A DNA stretch of 64,000 bases from CBDHCC01 sp965219235 (GCA_965219235.1 OZ244721.1:1-64000), one strand, 5' to 3'. Positions 8,165 to 17,230 are shown, counted from the first letter of the stretch. Program-made: numbers and translations. The notes: generated by a model not told the origin, from the sequence alone.

Positions 8165-8958
8165 AGCTCGACACCAAGGTGGTGGAGAAGCCCTGGGGCC
8201 GGTGCGACCTGCCCCCGGCGCTCTCCTCTCTCCAGACGGGCGCGAAGCTCGGCGAGGTGTGGTTCGACGCGCCGGGCGAGCACCTGCCGATCCTCGTCAA
8301 ATGGATCTTCACCAGCGAGAAGCTGTCGGTGCAGGTCCACCCGACCGACGCTCAGGCGCGCGAGCGGAGCCAGCCGTCGGGCAAGGAGGAGTGCTGGTAC
8401 ATCCTCGACGCGGAGCCGGGCGCGACGCTGGGCCTGGGCACGAAGCGGCCGATGACGGGCGAGGAGCTGCGCGCGGCGGCGCTGGACGGCTCCATCAAGG
8501 ACAAGATGGAGTGGAAGCCGACGCGGGCGGGCGACTTCTGGTCGCTGGCACCCGGCATCGTCCACGCGATCGGGGCCGGCATCACGCTGATCGAGGTGCA
8601 GCAGAACGCCGACATCACCTACCGCCTGTACGACTACGGCCGCCCGCGCGAGCTGCATCTGGACGACGGCGTCGCGGTGGCGGTGGCCGAGCCCTTCCCG
8701 ATGAGCCGCCACTCGCGTCCCGAACCGGGGCCGAAGCCGCTGGTCGATGGCGACCACTTCCGGTTGTGGCTGCGGGCTGGCGAGGGAGCGCTGGACGGGA
8801 TCGCGGAGGATCAGGCCCGCTGGCTGGTCCCGATCGAAGGCCGCGCCACTGTGGAGGGAGAGAGCGCTGGGCCGGGCGAATGCCTCTATGCGCCCGCTGG
8901 TGCGGAGGTGAGCGTGGACGGAGACGCCCGGCTGCTGGTCGCGGTGGAAGCGGACTGA
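8161..8958 (+). CDS. manA: Class I mannose-6-phosphate isomerase (short form)
   Basis: 265 residues beginning with a GTG that overlaps the etfA stop. Type I phosphomannose isomerases interconvert mannose-6-P and fructose-6-P with a zinc ion. The ligand motifs are present: VQVHPTD (residues about 58-64), KEECWYIL, PGIVHAIGAGI and the IEVQQNADITYRLYDYGR signature. The protein is short because it has only the core cupin domains, as in other alphaproteobacterial forms. It could feed GDP-mannose or glycan synthesis; it has no evident link to ETF other than the shared transcript. Confidence 0.86.
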   Translation: MKLDTKVVEKPWGRCDLPPALSSLQTGAKLGEVWFDAPGEHLPILVKWIFTSEKLSVQVHPTDAQARERSQPSGKEECWYILDAEPGATLGLGTKRPMTGEELRAAALDGSIKDKMEWKPTRAGDFWSLAPGIVHAIGAGITLIEVQQNADITYRLYDYGRPRELHLDDGVAVAVAEPFPMSRHSRPEPGPKPLVDGDHFRLWLRAGEGALDGIAEDQARWLVPIEGRATVEGESAGPGECLYAPAGAEVSVDGDARLLVAVEAD

Positions 8959-8970
8959 AGAAGACATGGA

Positions 8971-9054
8971 ATGACGCTTTTGATCATGGGCGGATTGGCC
9001 GTCGCAGCCGTCATCGTGGTGGGAAGCGCGTGGTCGAAAAAACGACGGCCGTAG
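8971..9054 (+). CDS. Putative 27-residue single-pass membrane peptide
   Basis: A short frame starting ATG at 8971, 12 bp after the isomerase stop. It encodes a hydrophobic run of about 20 residues (LLIMGGLAVAAVIVVGSAW) followed by the positive tail SKKRRP. This is the layout of a small inner-membrane protein with its C-terminus in the cytoplasm. The ribosome binding site is weak (AAGAAGA). It may be translated from the etf-manA transcript. No family is recognised and expression is unproven. Confidence 0.35.
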   Translation: MTLLIMGGLAVAAVIVVGSAWSKKRRP

Positions 9055-9150
9055 GTCTCTTCTTACGTGGTCGTCGGCCCCATCGGGCGCTACGGAACTG
9101 CCACCGACCGGCCGATCACGGGCTTGGAGTGGCTGGCGAGTTGCCGGATT

Positions 9151-10539
9151 TCACGCTGAAAAATACGCGTACCACGCCAGCAGCAGCACGAGCCGGGGCA
9201 CGAACGCCGTGCCCGTCAGCGCCGCCAGGCCCACCGCCGCCAGCGACGCCGCTCCGCCGGTCAGCAGCGCCAGGAGGAGCGGCTCGGCCGACACTCCGAC
9301 CGCCGCCGCCGGCAGAGCCATCGCCACGGCCCAACCGATGCCCGCCACCACGAAGGCGGCTCGGCGCGGCCATGGCCCCAGCACCGTTGTTCGAACGAGC
9401 GAGCGCAGACCTGCCGCCTCCGTCCGTCCGGCCTGGGCGGTGAGCGCGAACACCAGCAGCAGCAGCGCGGCCGGGGAGCCGAGGTGGCGATAGTCGCCCA
9501 GCACACCCGCCAGCGCCGCGCCCGCCGCCAGGATCAGGAACAGCCGCCCGGCCCCGATCAGCCGCGCCTCCGACAGGACCAGCCCGAGCGCCGGCCAGCG
9601 ACTCTTGGCCGCTGCCGGTGCGTCACGCTCGGCGACCGGCGGAGCGCCTGGGGCGAGCCAGCGGCTCAACCGGCCGGGCGTCCGCCGCCGCCGCTCGGTG
9701 TGCGGGCGATGCACCGCCCCCGCCAACAGCGCCAGCGCGACGGCGATCGTCACCCAGGCGAGGCGGGAGGGCAGATAGCCGGGGGACAGCAGACCACTCG
9801 ACACGTCCAGCGGCACCCGCCCGGGCAGGACCGCGCCGCTGCCGATCGACAGGCCGTGCTCGTCGCCCGCCAGGTTCCACATCAGTGGGCGCAGGAAGCC
9901 TAGTGGGTCGGTGAGCGCGCCCGCGAAGCCCTGCGTGCCCAACCCGGTGGACGCGATCATGGCGCTCACCAGCATCCACATCCACACTAGGAAGAATGCC
10001 AGCTCGCCCCCCGCTCCGCGTAGCCACGGCACCGCGCCCCACAGCCTCCGGATCGCCGCCACCAGCACCAGTGCCGGCCCGGCGGTGGCCCACAGCCCCA
10101 GCGCCAGCAGTCCGGGCCTCGCCTCGCCCACGCCGACCGCCCCGGCCAGCACCCAGCCGGCCAGCGTCAGCGCCACGAGCACGCCGCCGAACACCGCCAG
10201 GTCGGCACCGAACCGCCCCAACGCCAGCGCCGGTCGGGATGCGGCGGTCACCTCCTCCACCTGCCACGCCACCCGTCGTGTCACGTTCGCGCGCAGATAG
10301 AGGAAGGCGACCGGCAGCAGGATGGTGGCGACCACCACGCCCAGACACACGCCGATCGTCGCCCAGTCGAGCACCGGCAGATGATCGTCCACCGCCACCT
10401 GCATCCCCGCCCCGTCGTCGCCCGCGATCATGAAGCGGGCGCCGATCGGGGCGACGAGCAGCATCAGCCACAAGCCCCGGCTGCGGCGATAGCGGGTCAG
10501 CGCGGTGGCGAAGCCGGAGCGGGCGACCGCCAGGCTCAC
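9151..10539 (-). CDS. ABC transporter permease-like membrane protein
   Basis: 462 residues, mostly hydrophobic, with about ten predicted membrane helices in two halves separated by an Arg/Pro-rich cytoplasmic loop (HRPHTERRRRTPGRLSRW). It begins with a GTG that overlaps the stop of the ATPase gene upstream (GTGA). The pairing with a single-domain ATPase indicates an ABC-2-like exporter in which this gene supplies both membrane halves. No substrate clue is visible, and the sequence does not match a named exporter I recognise. Confidence 0.75.
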   Translation of the reverse strand: MSLAVARSGFATALTRYRRSRGLWLMLLVAPIGARFMIAGDDGAGMQVAVDDHLPVLDWATIGVCLGVVVATILLPVAFLYLRANVTRRVAWQVEEVTAASRPALALGRFGADLAVFGGVLVALTLAGWVLAGAVGVGEARPGLLALGLWATAGPALVLVAAIRRLWGAVPWLRGAGGELAFFLVWMWMLVSAMIASTGLGTQGFAGALTDPLGFLRPLMWNLAGDEHGLSIGSGAVLPGRVPLDVSSGLLSPGYLPSRLAWVTIAVALALLAGAVHRPHTERRRRTPGRLSRWLAPGAPPVAERDAPAAAKSRWPALGLVLSEARLIGAGRLFLILAAGAALAGVLGDYRHLGSPAALLLLVFALTAQAGRTEAAGLRSLVRTTVLGPWPRRAAFVVAGIGWAVAMALPAAAVGVSAEPLLLALLTGGAASLAAVGLAALTGTAFVPRLVLLLAWYAYFSA

Positions 10540-11186
10540 GGCCCCGCCACCCGCCTGTCCGTCACCTGCCCGTCCGCCACGCGCAGCACGGCGGCCGCGC
10601 GTGGCGCGAGGTCGTCGGCCAGGTGGGTGGTCATCACCACCACAGCCCGTTCGGCCCGCTCCAGGATCAGCGCGGAGACGGCGTCGGCGGTGTCGCGGTC
10701 CAGCTCCGCCGTCGGCTCGTCGAGCGCCAGCAGCTCCGGCTCGCCGAGCAGCGCCTGGAGCAGGATCAGCCGCCGCCTCATGCCGCCGGAATAGGTCGCG
10801 ATGCGGCGGTTGGCGTCGGCGTGCAGCCCCGCGCGCGCGGCCAGCGCCAGGAACTGCCGGTCGGCCGCGCCCGCCTCCAGTCCCTTCAGCGCCGCCATGT
10901 GGCCTACGAACTCGCGCGCGGTCAGGTCGTCGGGCAGCTCGACGGCTTGCGGCGCATAGCCGAGGGTCGAGCGCAGCGCGCGGGTGGCGCGCGGCAGGGG
11001 CGCGCCGTTCCAGGCGAGAACGCCGGCGCTCGGCCGCTCGGCGGTGGCGATCAGGCGCAGCAGGGTGGACTTGCCCGCCCCGCTCGGCCCGACGAGGAGC
11101 GTCAGACCGGGCGTGAAGCTGTGGGTGACGCCGGTAAGCACGGACTTGCGGCCATAACGCTTGGCGACATCGGTCAGGGTGAGCAT
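10536..11186 (-). CDS. ABC transporter ATP-binding protein
   Basis: 216 residues forming one nucleotide-binding domain. Walker A GPSGAGKST is near residues 34-42, the Q-loop lies in LGYAPQAVELP, the signature is YSGGMRRRLILLQAL, and Walker B is LLALDEPTAELD. The ATG at 11186 is chosen; the longer frame upstream is not conserved in type. The order ATPase-then-permease with a 4-nt overlap indicates a two-component exporter. The MRRR signature resembles ABC-2 (multidrug, polysaccharide or lantibiotic-type) exporters. Confidence 0.9.
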   Translation of the reverse strand: MLTLTDVAKRYGRKSVLTGVTHSFTPGLTLLVGPSGAGKSTLLRLIATAERPSAGVLAWNGAPLPRATRALRSTLGYAPQAVELPDDLTAREFVGHMAALKGLEAGAADRQFLALAARAGLHADANRRIATYSGGMRRRLILLQALLGEPELLALDEPTAELDRDTADAVSALILERAERAVVVMTTHLADDLAPRAAAVLRVADGQVTDRRVAGP

Positions 11187-11478
11187 GAAGTGTGTTAGGG
11201 CGCCGGGACGGTGGGAGCAAGCGGCCCAAAGCGGGTGAGAGTTCCAACGCCCATCATTGACATTCCCGCGCGCGTCGCCCATCTGCCCGTCACCGCATCG
11301 GTGAGCCATTCGCTCGCTTTTGGGTCGATGGCGTGAAGGGGGTGCAAACTCCCGCGTCGGCCTTTTCAGTTGCGGTCCTATCCCACGACACGTCCCACTC
11401 ACGCGGGCCGTCTCCCTGACCGGAGCGGACGCGGACGTGCTCGCGTGCGCCATTGTCGCGCAAGAAAGACCCTATTTA

Positions 11479-12858
11479 ATGACACAGTTCACCGACCTCG
11501 GCCTCGCCGAGCCCCTTCTCGCCGTCCTCAACCAAGAGGGCTACACCACGCCCACGCCGATCCAGGCGCAGGCGATCCCCCATGTGCTGCAAGGGCGCGA
11601 CCTGCTCGGCATCGCGCAGACCGGCACCGGCAAGACGGCGGCCTTCGCGCTGCCCATCCTTCATCGCCTGTTCGACAAGGTCGTGGTGCCGACGCCCAAG
11701 TCCGCTCGCGTGCTGGTGCTCGCCCCGACGCGCGAGCTGGCCAGCCAGATCGCCGAGAGCTTCTCGGTCTATGGCCGCCGCCTGCGCCCGTCGGTCACCA
11801 CCGTCTTCGGCGGCGTGCCGGTGTCGAAGCAGGCGCGCGCACTGTCGCGCGGCGTCGACGTGTGCGTCGCCACGCCCGGCCGGCTGCTCGACCTGATCGA
11901 CCAGCGCGCGCTCAACCTCAATGGCGTCGAGGTGCTGGTGCTGGACGAGGCCGACCAGATGATGGACCTGGGCTTCATCCATGCGCTCCGCAAGATCGTC
12001 TCGTTGTTGCCCCGGGAGCGCCAGACGCTGTTCTTCTCCGCCACCATGCCGCCCGCGATCCGCGAGTTGGCGGGCAAGTACCTCACCAACCCGGCGCAGG
12101 TCGCCGTCACTCCGCAGGCGACGACCGTCGAGCGGGTGGATCAGTCCGCCTATTTCGTGGACCAGCGCGACAAGCCGGCCTTGCTCGCGACCGTGCTGCA
12201 GGGCTGGGACTACGACCGGGTGCTGGTCTTCACCCGCACCAAGCACGGCGCCGACCGCGTGGTGCGCCAGCTCGCCGCCAACTCGATCGACGCCGCCGCG
12301 ATCCACGGCAACAAGTCGCAGCCGCAGCGCGAGCGCGCGCTCGACGCCTTTCGCGCCGGCAAGACCCGCGTGCTGGTCGCCACCGACATCGCGGCGCGCG
12401 GCATCGACGTGGAGGGCGTCAGCCACGTCATCAACTACGAACTGCCCAACGTGAGCGAGCAGTACGTCCACCGCATCGGGCGCACCGCGCGCGCGGGCCG
12501 GGACGGCGAGGCGGTGGCGTTCGTCGATGGCGAGGAGCGCGCCTACCTCGCCTCGATCGAGCGACTGACCAAGCAGCCGGTCACGCGCCTGAAGCTGCCG
12601 CCGAACTTCACGGCGGCCGCCCCGGTCGGCGTGGTCGAGCCCAAGCGCGAGGAGCGCCGGCATCCCGGTGGCGGGCGTGGCAACCAGGGTCCGCGCAAGC
12701 CGCGCGCCACCCACGCCGCCCAGCCTGCCGGCGAGGCGCGTCCGGCCGGGGGTCGGCCCGGCGGCAGCGGCAGAGGTCCGCGCAGCCGGGGTGGCGGGCA
12801 CAGGGGCAGCCAGGGCGGGGGCGGCCAGGGTGGCGGCCAACGGCAGGGCCGGGGTTGA
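11479..12858 (+). CDS. DEAD-box RNA helicase (RhlE-like)
   Basis: 459 residues. All helicase motifs are in order: Q motif YTTPTPIQAQAIP, motif I AQTGTGKTAAF, Ia PTRELASQI, II VLDEADQM, III FSATMP, V ATDIAARGIDV and VI HRIGRTARAG. From about residue 385 a Gly/Arg/Pro-rich basic tail (GGGRGNQGPRKPRAT, then GQGGGQRQGRG) replaces any folded domain and should bind RNA. It probably remodels RNA, for instance during ribosome assembly or cold growth. The start at 11479 (MTQFTDLGL) follows AAGAAAGA. About 290 bp separate it from the divergent ABC genes. Confidence 0.94.
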   Translation: MTQFTDLGLAEPLLAVLNQEGYTTPTPIQAQAIPHVLQGRDLLGIAQTGTGKTAAFALPILHRLFDKVVVPTPKSARVLVLAPTRELASQIAESFSVYGRRLRPSVTTVFGGVPVSKQARALSRGVDVCVATPGRLLDLIDQRALNLNGVEVLVLDEADQMMDLGFIHALRKIVSLLPRERQTLFFSATMPPAIRELAGKYLTNPAQVAVTPQATTVERVDQSAYFVDQRDKPALLATVLQGWDYDRVLVFTRTKHGADRVVRQLAANSIDAAAIHGNKSQPQRERALDAFRAGKTRVLVATDIAARGIDVEGVSHVINYELPNVSEQYVHRIGRTARAGRDGEAVAFVDGEERAYLASIERLTKQPVTRLKLPPNFTAAAPVGVVEPKREERRHPGGGRGNQGPRKPRATHAAQPAGEARPAGGRPGGSGRGPRSRGGGHRGSQGGGGQGGGQRQGRG

Positions 12859-12867
12859 TCGAGGAGC

Positions 12868-12939
12868 GGTCACCCTCACCCTTCCGCTGACGCGGCTCCC
12901 TCCCTCTCCCAAGGGGAGAGGGACAGGGTGAGGGTGACC
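12868..12939. repeat. Dispersed nested palindrome (GGTGAGGGTGA family)
   Basis: Outer arms GGTCACCCTCACCC (12868-12881) and GGGTGAGGGTGACC (12926-12939) are exact reverse complements. Inside is the hairpin CCCTCTCC...GGAGAGGG (12902-12922). Related sequence occurs at about 21,280-21,420. It sits right behind the helicase stop and may act as a transcript end, though no T-run follows. Confidence 0.75.
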
Positions 12940-12993
12940 TCGTCGACACTGAAGCGTGTGGCTACCCACCTCCCACTCCCCTAAACCCACCCC

Positions 12994-14403
12994 ATGGCCA
13001 CCCGCTTCACCCACGACGTCCTCGTCCTCGGCGCCGGGTCGGCGGGGCTGACGGCCGCCGGAGGTCTCGCCCTGTTCGGCCTGACCGTCGCGCTGGTCGA
13101 GCGCGATCGGATGGGGGGCGAGTGCCTCAACACCGGCTGCGTGCCGTCCAAGGCGCTGCTCGCGGCCGCCGCCCACGCGGCCGCCGTGCGCGACGGCGCG
13201 AGGTTCGGGGTGCAAGCGGACGCGCCCCGCATCGACTTCGCAGGGGTGCGCGCGCACATCCGCCACGCCATCGAGACGCTGCACGAAGCCGACTCCGTCG
13301 AGCGGATGGAAGGCATGGGGGTCGAGGTCGTGCGCGGCGAGGCGACCCTTGTGGGCGCGCGCCGGCTGCGGGTCGGCGGCCGCGACCTGAGCGCGCCGCG
13401 CCTGGTGCTCGCCACCGGCTCCGATCCCGCCGTGCCGCCGATCCCCGGCCTGACGGACGGTCCCCACCTCACCAACGAGACCCTGTGGGACCTGAACCAC
13501 CTGCCCGAGCACCTCGTCATCCTGGGCGCGGGCAATATCGGCTGCGAGCTGGGGCAGGCGTTCCGCCGGCTGGGGGCCGAGGTCACCGTGATCGACAAGG
13601 GTCGGCTGCTCTCACGCGATGACGAGGATGCGGCGGCCGTCGTCCGCGACGCGCTGGAGACGGAGGGCGTGCGCTTCGTGACCGGCTCCGCCGGTGCGGT
13701 CGAGCATGGCGATGGCGTCACCGTGCGGCTGGAGGACGGCGCGTCCGTCGCGGGCACCCACCTGCTGGTGGCGGCCGGGCGTCAGGCGCGCACCGGGGGC
13801 TACGGTCTCGACACCACCGGAGTGGCCGTGGGCGACAACGGCATCACCGTCGATCGCCGTCGCCGCACGAACATCGAGGGCGTCTACGCCATCGGCGACT
13901 GCCGCGATGGCCCGCGCCTGACCCACGCCGCCGGGCGCGACGGGTCGGCGGTGACGCTGGAGATCGCGCTCGGTGTGCCCTCGCCGGTGGACGACGACGC
14001 GCTGCCCTGGGCCACCTACACCACGCCCGAGCTGGCGCAGGTCGGCCTGACCGAGGCGGCGGCGCGCGAGCGCGGCTGGAGCGTCACCGTCGAGCGGCGG
14101 GACTTCGCCAAGAATGACCGCGCCGTGACGGAGGGCGACCCGCGCGGCTTCATCAAGGTGGTGCGGCGCGGGCGCACAGTGGTCGGCGTCACGATCGTGG
14201 GCGCGCACGCGGGCGAGCTGCTGGTGCCGTGGAGCCAGATCCTCGCCGGCAAGGCGTCGACCTTCTCGCTCGCATCTGCCGTGGTCGCCTATCCCACGCG
14301 CTCCGAGATCTCCAAGGCGGCCGCCTTCGCGCTGCACGAGGGGCTGGTGTTCGGCGCCATGCCGCGCTGGTGGGCGGGGCGGCTGGCGAAATGGCGGCGA
14401 TAG
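12994..14403 (+). CDS. FAD-dependent pyridine nucleotide-disulphide oxidoreductase (lipoamide dehydrogenase/MerA-like)
   Basis: 469 residues. The N-terminal FAD fold LVLGAGSAGLTAAGGL and redox pair GGECLNTGCVPSKALL (CxxxxC) place it in the class I disulphide reductases; a second fold VILGAGNIGCELGQAF binds NAD(P)H. The C-terminal interface reads AYPTRSEISKAAA where true lipoamide dehydrogenases have a His-Pro pair, so the usual catalytic His is replaced by Tyr, as in MerA-like branches. There is no N-terminal heavy-metal domain and no C-terminal Cys pair. It is a reductase of unknown substrate, not a confident E3 subunit or mercuric reductase. Confidence 0.85.
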   Translation: MATRFTHDVLVLGAGSAGLTAAGGLALFGLTVALVERDRMGGECLNTGCVPSKALLAAAAHAAAVRDGARFGVQADAPRIDFAGVRAHIRHAIETLHEADSVERMEGMGVEVVRGEATLVGARRLRVGGRDLSAPRLVLATGSDPAVPPIPGLTDGPHLTNETLWDLNHLPEHLVILGAGNIGCELGQAFRRLGAEVTVIDKGRLLSRDDEDAAAVVRDALETEGVRFVTGSAGAVEHGDGVTVRLEDGASVAGTHLLVAAGRQARTGGYGLDTTGVAVGDNGITVDRRRRTNIEGVYAIGDCRDGPRLTHAAGRDGSAVTLEIALGVPSPVDDDALPWATYTTPELAQVGLTEAAARERGWSVTVERRDFAKNDRAVTEGDPRGFIKVVRRGRTVVGVTIVGAHAGELLVPWSQILAGKASTFSLASAVVAYPTRSEISKAAAFALHEGLVFGAMPRWWAGRLAKWRR

Positions 14404-14465
14404 GGGCGCGGCGGCGGCGGCGTGAGCGAGGTGGGGAGAGGTACGCTCGACTGCTCCCCACCTCC

Positions 14466-14549
14466 CCGCTCGTCCTGAGCCTGTCGAAGGACGCGGCCCC
14501 ACACACCGGCTCTTGCGGCCGCAGGCTTCGATAGGCTCAGCATGAGCGG
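14466..14549. repeat. Dispersed palindrome, GTCGAAG/CTTCGAC family
   Basis: CTGAGCCTGTCGAAGG (14475-14490) and inverted CTTCGATAGGCTCAG (14526-14540) enclose a GC-rich loop. It is a copy of the family at 3,746. It lies between the reductase and the acyl-CoA dehydrogenase-like gene. Confidence 0.8.
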
Positions 14550-14641
14550 GGTGGAATGAGGGGCGGGGCAACCACCCGCGGGGTAGTGCAAACCGGAACG
14601 CCCCCTCGCGCCCCGGCGTTTCCGCGTCCGAAGGAGCGCCG

Positions 14642-15736
14642 ATGGCCACCCAGTTGAAGACCTCCACCCCTCCGATCCTCGCCCGCGTGCACGCCGCCGC
14701 CGCCGCCATCGCCGCCGATCGTCCGGCGGAGGACCGCTTTCCCACCGCCGCGATGACCCGCCTGTTCGCCACCGGCGCGGGCGAGGTGTTCGCGACGCTC
14801 GGCGGTTCCGCCGATGTCGCGGCGCTCAAGGATGCGCTGCGCGCGATCGGCGGGGCGGATCTCGCCTGCGGACGGATCTTCGAGGGCCATGTCAACGCCG
14901 CCCAGCTCGTCCACGCGTGCGGCACCCCGGCCCAGCGCGCTCGCCTGGCGCGCGACCTGGCCGAGCACCGGCTGTTCGGCGTCTGGAACACGGAGGCGGG
15001 CGATCCCGTGCGGCTGGAGGGTGGACCTGGCAGCTGGCGGCTGGCGGGCGCCAAGACCTTCGCCACCGGCGCGGGCGACGTCGACCGGATGCTGATCACC
15101 GCCGCCCATCCCGGCGGTGGGCGGCAGATGGTGCTGGTCGATCACACCCCTGAGCAGGCATCGCGCGTGGACCAGTCGGGTTGGACCGTGCGCGGCATGG
15201 GGGCGAGTCGGTCCGGCCGCTACGACTTCACCGGGCTGGCGGTGCCCGACGACTGGCTGATCGGTGCGCCCGACGACTATTTAGAAGAGCCGCGCTTTTC
15301 GGCGGGTGCGTGGCGCTTCACCGCCGTGCAGCTGGGCGGCGCGGAGGCGCTGATGCGGCTCTATCGCGAGCATCTGGTGGAGAGCGGCAAGGGCTGTGAT
15401 CCGATCCAGCGCCTGCGCTTCGGCCGGGCGGCGGCGGCGGTTCGCTCGGCCGGTCTGTGGGTGGCGCAGGCGGCGGACGCGGCGGAGGCGGGCGCGGCGA
15501 ACGCGATCCCGCTGGTGCTGATGACGCGCGGGCTGGTCGAGGACGCAGCGATGCAGGCGATGGAGGCGGCGACCCGCGCGATCGGCACGCGCTCCTTCGT
15601 CACCGGCGGGCGCGTGGATCGGATCGTGCGCGATCTCGGCCTCTATTTGCGCCAGCCGGTGCCGGACCAGGCGCGCGACCGGGCGGCGGCGGCGTGGCTG
15701 GAGGCGGATGGCTGGGGCGAGGACGACTGGTGGTAG
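14642..15736 (+). CDS. Acyl-CoA dehydrogenase-like flavoprotein
   Basis: 364 residues, slightly shorter than the usual 380-400. The acyl-CoA dehydrogenase layout is visible: an N-terminal helical domain, a middle beta domain with FGVWNTE and WRLAGAKTFATGAGDVDRMLI, and a C-terminal helical domain ending in RDLGLYLRQPVPDQA. The usual catalytic Glu motif cannot be identified, so it may act on an unusual substrate or not as a classic dehydrogenase. The stop is 7 bp before the PIG-L deacetylase gene, followed by a NodS-like methyltransferase, so the three form one operon that probably modifies a lipid- or sugar-linked product. Confidence 0.82.
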   Translation: MATQLKTSTPPILARVHAAAAAIAADRPAEDRFPTAAMTRLFATGAGEVFATLGGSADVAALKDALRAIGGADLACGRIFEGHVNAAQLVHACGTPAQRARLARDLAEHRLFGVWNTEAGDPVRLEGGPGSWRLAGAKTFATGAGDVDRMLITAAHPGGGRQMVLVDHTPEQASRVDQSGWTVRGMGASRSGRYDFTGLAVPDDWLIGAPDDYLEEPRFSAGAWRFTAVQLGGAEALMRLYREHLVESGKGCDPIQRLRFGRAAAAVRSAGLWVAQAADAAEAGAANAIPLVLMTRGLVEDAAMQAMEAATRAIGTRSFVTGGRVDRIVRDLGLYLRQPVPDQARDRAAAAWLEADGWGEDDWW

Positions 15737-15743
15737 CGCGTCC

Positions 15744-16496
15744 ATGAGCGTGGTGGGCTGGCGCGCCTGGCGCAGCCTCCATCGCCGCGCCCGGCCGATG
15801 AGCGTGCGGGAGGCTCGCGCGGCCGGACCGTGGCTCGTGCTGGCCCCGCACCCCGATGACGAGGCGCTGGGCGCGGGCTCGCTGCTGGCGGCGCTGTCGG
15901 CGGCGGGCGAGCGGCCACACCTCGCGTTCCTGACGGACGGGAGCGGCTCGCATCCCGGCTCGGCGAGCTGGAGCCCCGGTCGCGTGGCGGCCGCCCGGCG
16001 CGGCGAGGGCACGCGCGCGGCGCGGGCGCTGGGCCTGTCGCGGCGACCGCTGTGGCTCGGCTGGACCGACGCGCGGCCGCACGCGCCCGGCTCGCCCGGC
16101 TGGCGGCGCACCGTGCGGCGGCTGGGCGCGCACCTGCGCCGCCACCGGGTGCGGCGGCTGGTGACGAGCTGGGGCGGGGAGGGCCATTGCGACCACCTCG
16201 CCGCCGCGCGCTTGGCCGACGCCGCCGCCCGGGCGAGCCGCTCGCCCGTCGCGGTCCACAGCGTGGCGGTGTGGGGTTGGACCGAGGCCGATCTCGCCCT
16301 CCGGCTTCGCCCGCAACCGGTGCGGGCGGTGGTTGTCGGGGGCGGCCGTCCCGCCGCCCGCCGGGCGCTGCTGCACCACCGCAGCCAGCTCGGCACGCGC
16401 ATCCACGGTTCACCGGACGCTTTCCGCCTGCCGCGCGCGATGTGGCGGCTGACGGAGCGTCCGCGCCTGCTGCTGTTCGAGGGGAGCGGCGCGTGA
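15744..16496 (+). CDS. PIG-L (LmbE) family deacetylase
   Basis: 250 residues. The zinc site of PIG-L/LmbE N-acetyl-sugar deacetylases is complete: APHPDDE with His36 and Asp39, and HCDH with His151. These enzymes remove acetyl from GlcNAc-type amines, as in MshB or GPI synthesis. The N-terminus is basic (residues 1-25) and there is no signal peptide. It starts 7 bp after the acyl-CoA dehydrogenase-like gene and overlaps the methyltransferase gene by GTGA. In many bacteria this deacetylase is fused to the same methyltransferase, which supports a joint reaction sequence of deacetylation then methylation. The substrate is unknown. Confidence 0.88.
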   Translation: MSVVGWRAWRSLHRRARPMSVREARAAGPWLVLAPHPDDEALGAGSLLAALSAAGERPHLAFLTDGSGSHPGSASWSPGRVAAARRGEGTRAARALGLSRRPLWLGWTDARPHAPGSPGWRRTVRRLGAHLRRHRVRRLVTSWGGEGHCDHLAAARLADAAARASRSPVAVHSVAVWGWTEADLALRLRPQPVRAVVVGGGRPAARRALLHHRSQLGTRIHGSPDAFRLPRAMWRLTERPRLLLFEGSGA

Positions 16497-17083
16497 GCCG
16501 GCGTGAAGGCTCGATCGACCCGGACTGGTTCGAGGACCTGTTCGCGCGCGAGGGCGATCCGTGGGAGTTCGAGACCAGCGACTACGAGCGCGCGAAGTAC
16601 GACGACACGCTCGCCCACCTGCCGCCCGGCCCGATCGGGCGGACGCTGGAGGTCGGGTGCGCCAACGGCGTGCTGACCGAGCGGCTGGCGCCTCATGTGG
16701 GCGAGTTGCTGGCGACCGACGTGTCGGAGACCGCGCTTGCCGCGGCGCGGGAGCGGGGTGCCGACCGGGCCAACATCCGGTTCCTGAGCCAGCGCGCCCC
16801 GCGCGAGATGCCGCCCGGCCCCTTCGATCTCGTGGTGCTGTCGGAGGTGGTGTATTACTGGGACCGCGCCGATGTGGCGCGGCTGGCCGACTGGGTGCGG
16901 AGCGGCGGGGTGGCAAGGGGCGGCCACCTGCTGCTCGTCCACTGGATTGGCGAGACGGACTATCCGCAGTCGGGCGACGCCGCCGTGGAGGGGCTCAGGG
17001 CGGACCTGGGCGAGCGGGTGGCGGTCGAGGTGACGGAGCGGCGGGAGAAGTACCGGCTGGATCGGTGGCGCTGGCTCGGGTGA
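16493..17083 (+). CDS. NodS-like SAM-dependent methyltransferase
   Basis: 196 residues beginning with a GTG inside the upstream stop. It shows a Rossmann SAM site TLEVGCANGVLTERL (residues about 47-61), LLATDVSETAL, and a post-motif FDLVVLSEVVYYW. The start region DPDWFEDLFAREGDPWEFETSDYERAKYDD is typical of the NodS family (N-methyltransferase of Nod factor synthesis) and related amine methyltransferases. With the PIG-L deacetylase it could methylate the amine that deacetylation exposes. That is inference from context. Confidence 0.85.
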   Translation: MSRREGSIDPDWFEDLFAREGDPWEFETSDYERAKYDDTLAHLPPGPIGRTLEVGCANGVLTERLAPHVGELLATDVSETALAAARERGADRANIRFLSQRAPREMPPGPFDLVVLSEVVYYWDRADVARLADWVRSGGVARGGHLLLVHWIGETDYPQSGDAAVEGLRADLGERVAVEVTERREKYRLDRWRWLG

Positions 17084-17093
17084 CGATCGGACG

Positions 17094-17209
17094 CCGTGCT
17101 CCTGCGAAAGCAGGAGCCCAATGCGCTCTCCGCGAACACGTCGTCTCAAAGTTTCCGGCGTCGTCGCCGCTGCACCGGCAATAGGTTCCTGCTTTCGCAG
17201 GAGCACGGG
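17094..17209. repeat. Inverted pair of GCAGGAGC hairpins
   Basis: The left element GCTCCTGCGAAAGCAGGAGC (17098-17117) is a perfect 8-bp stem with a GAAA loop. The right element TCCTGCTTTCGCAGGA (17187-17202) is its inverted copy. The pair lies between the convergent methyltransferase and GT2 genes and may act as a bidirectional transcript end. Confidence 0.75.
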
Positions 17210-17230
17210 TGGCGCGGGAGCACGACGGGC

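Noticed and set aside
12858..12993. Small gene between the helicase and the reductase
   Set aside because: The region is a nested palindromic repeat of a dispersed family, and frames through it have no ribosome site.
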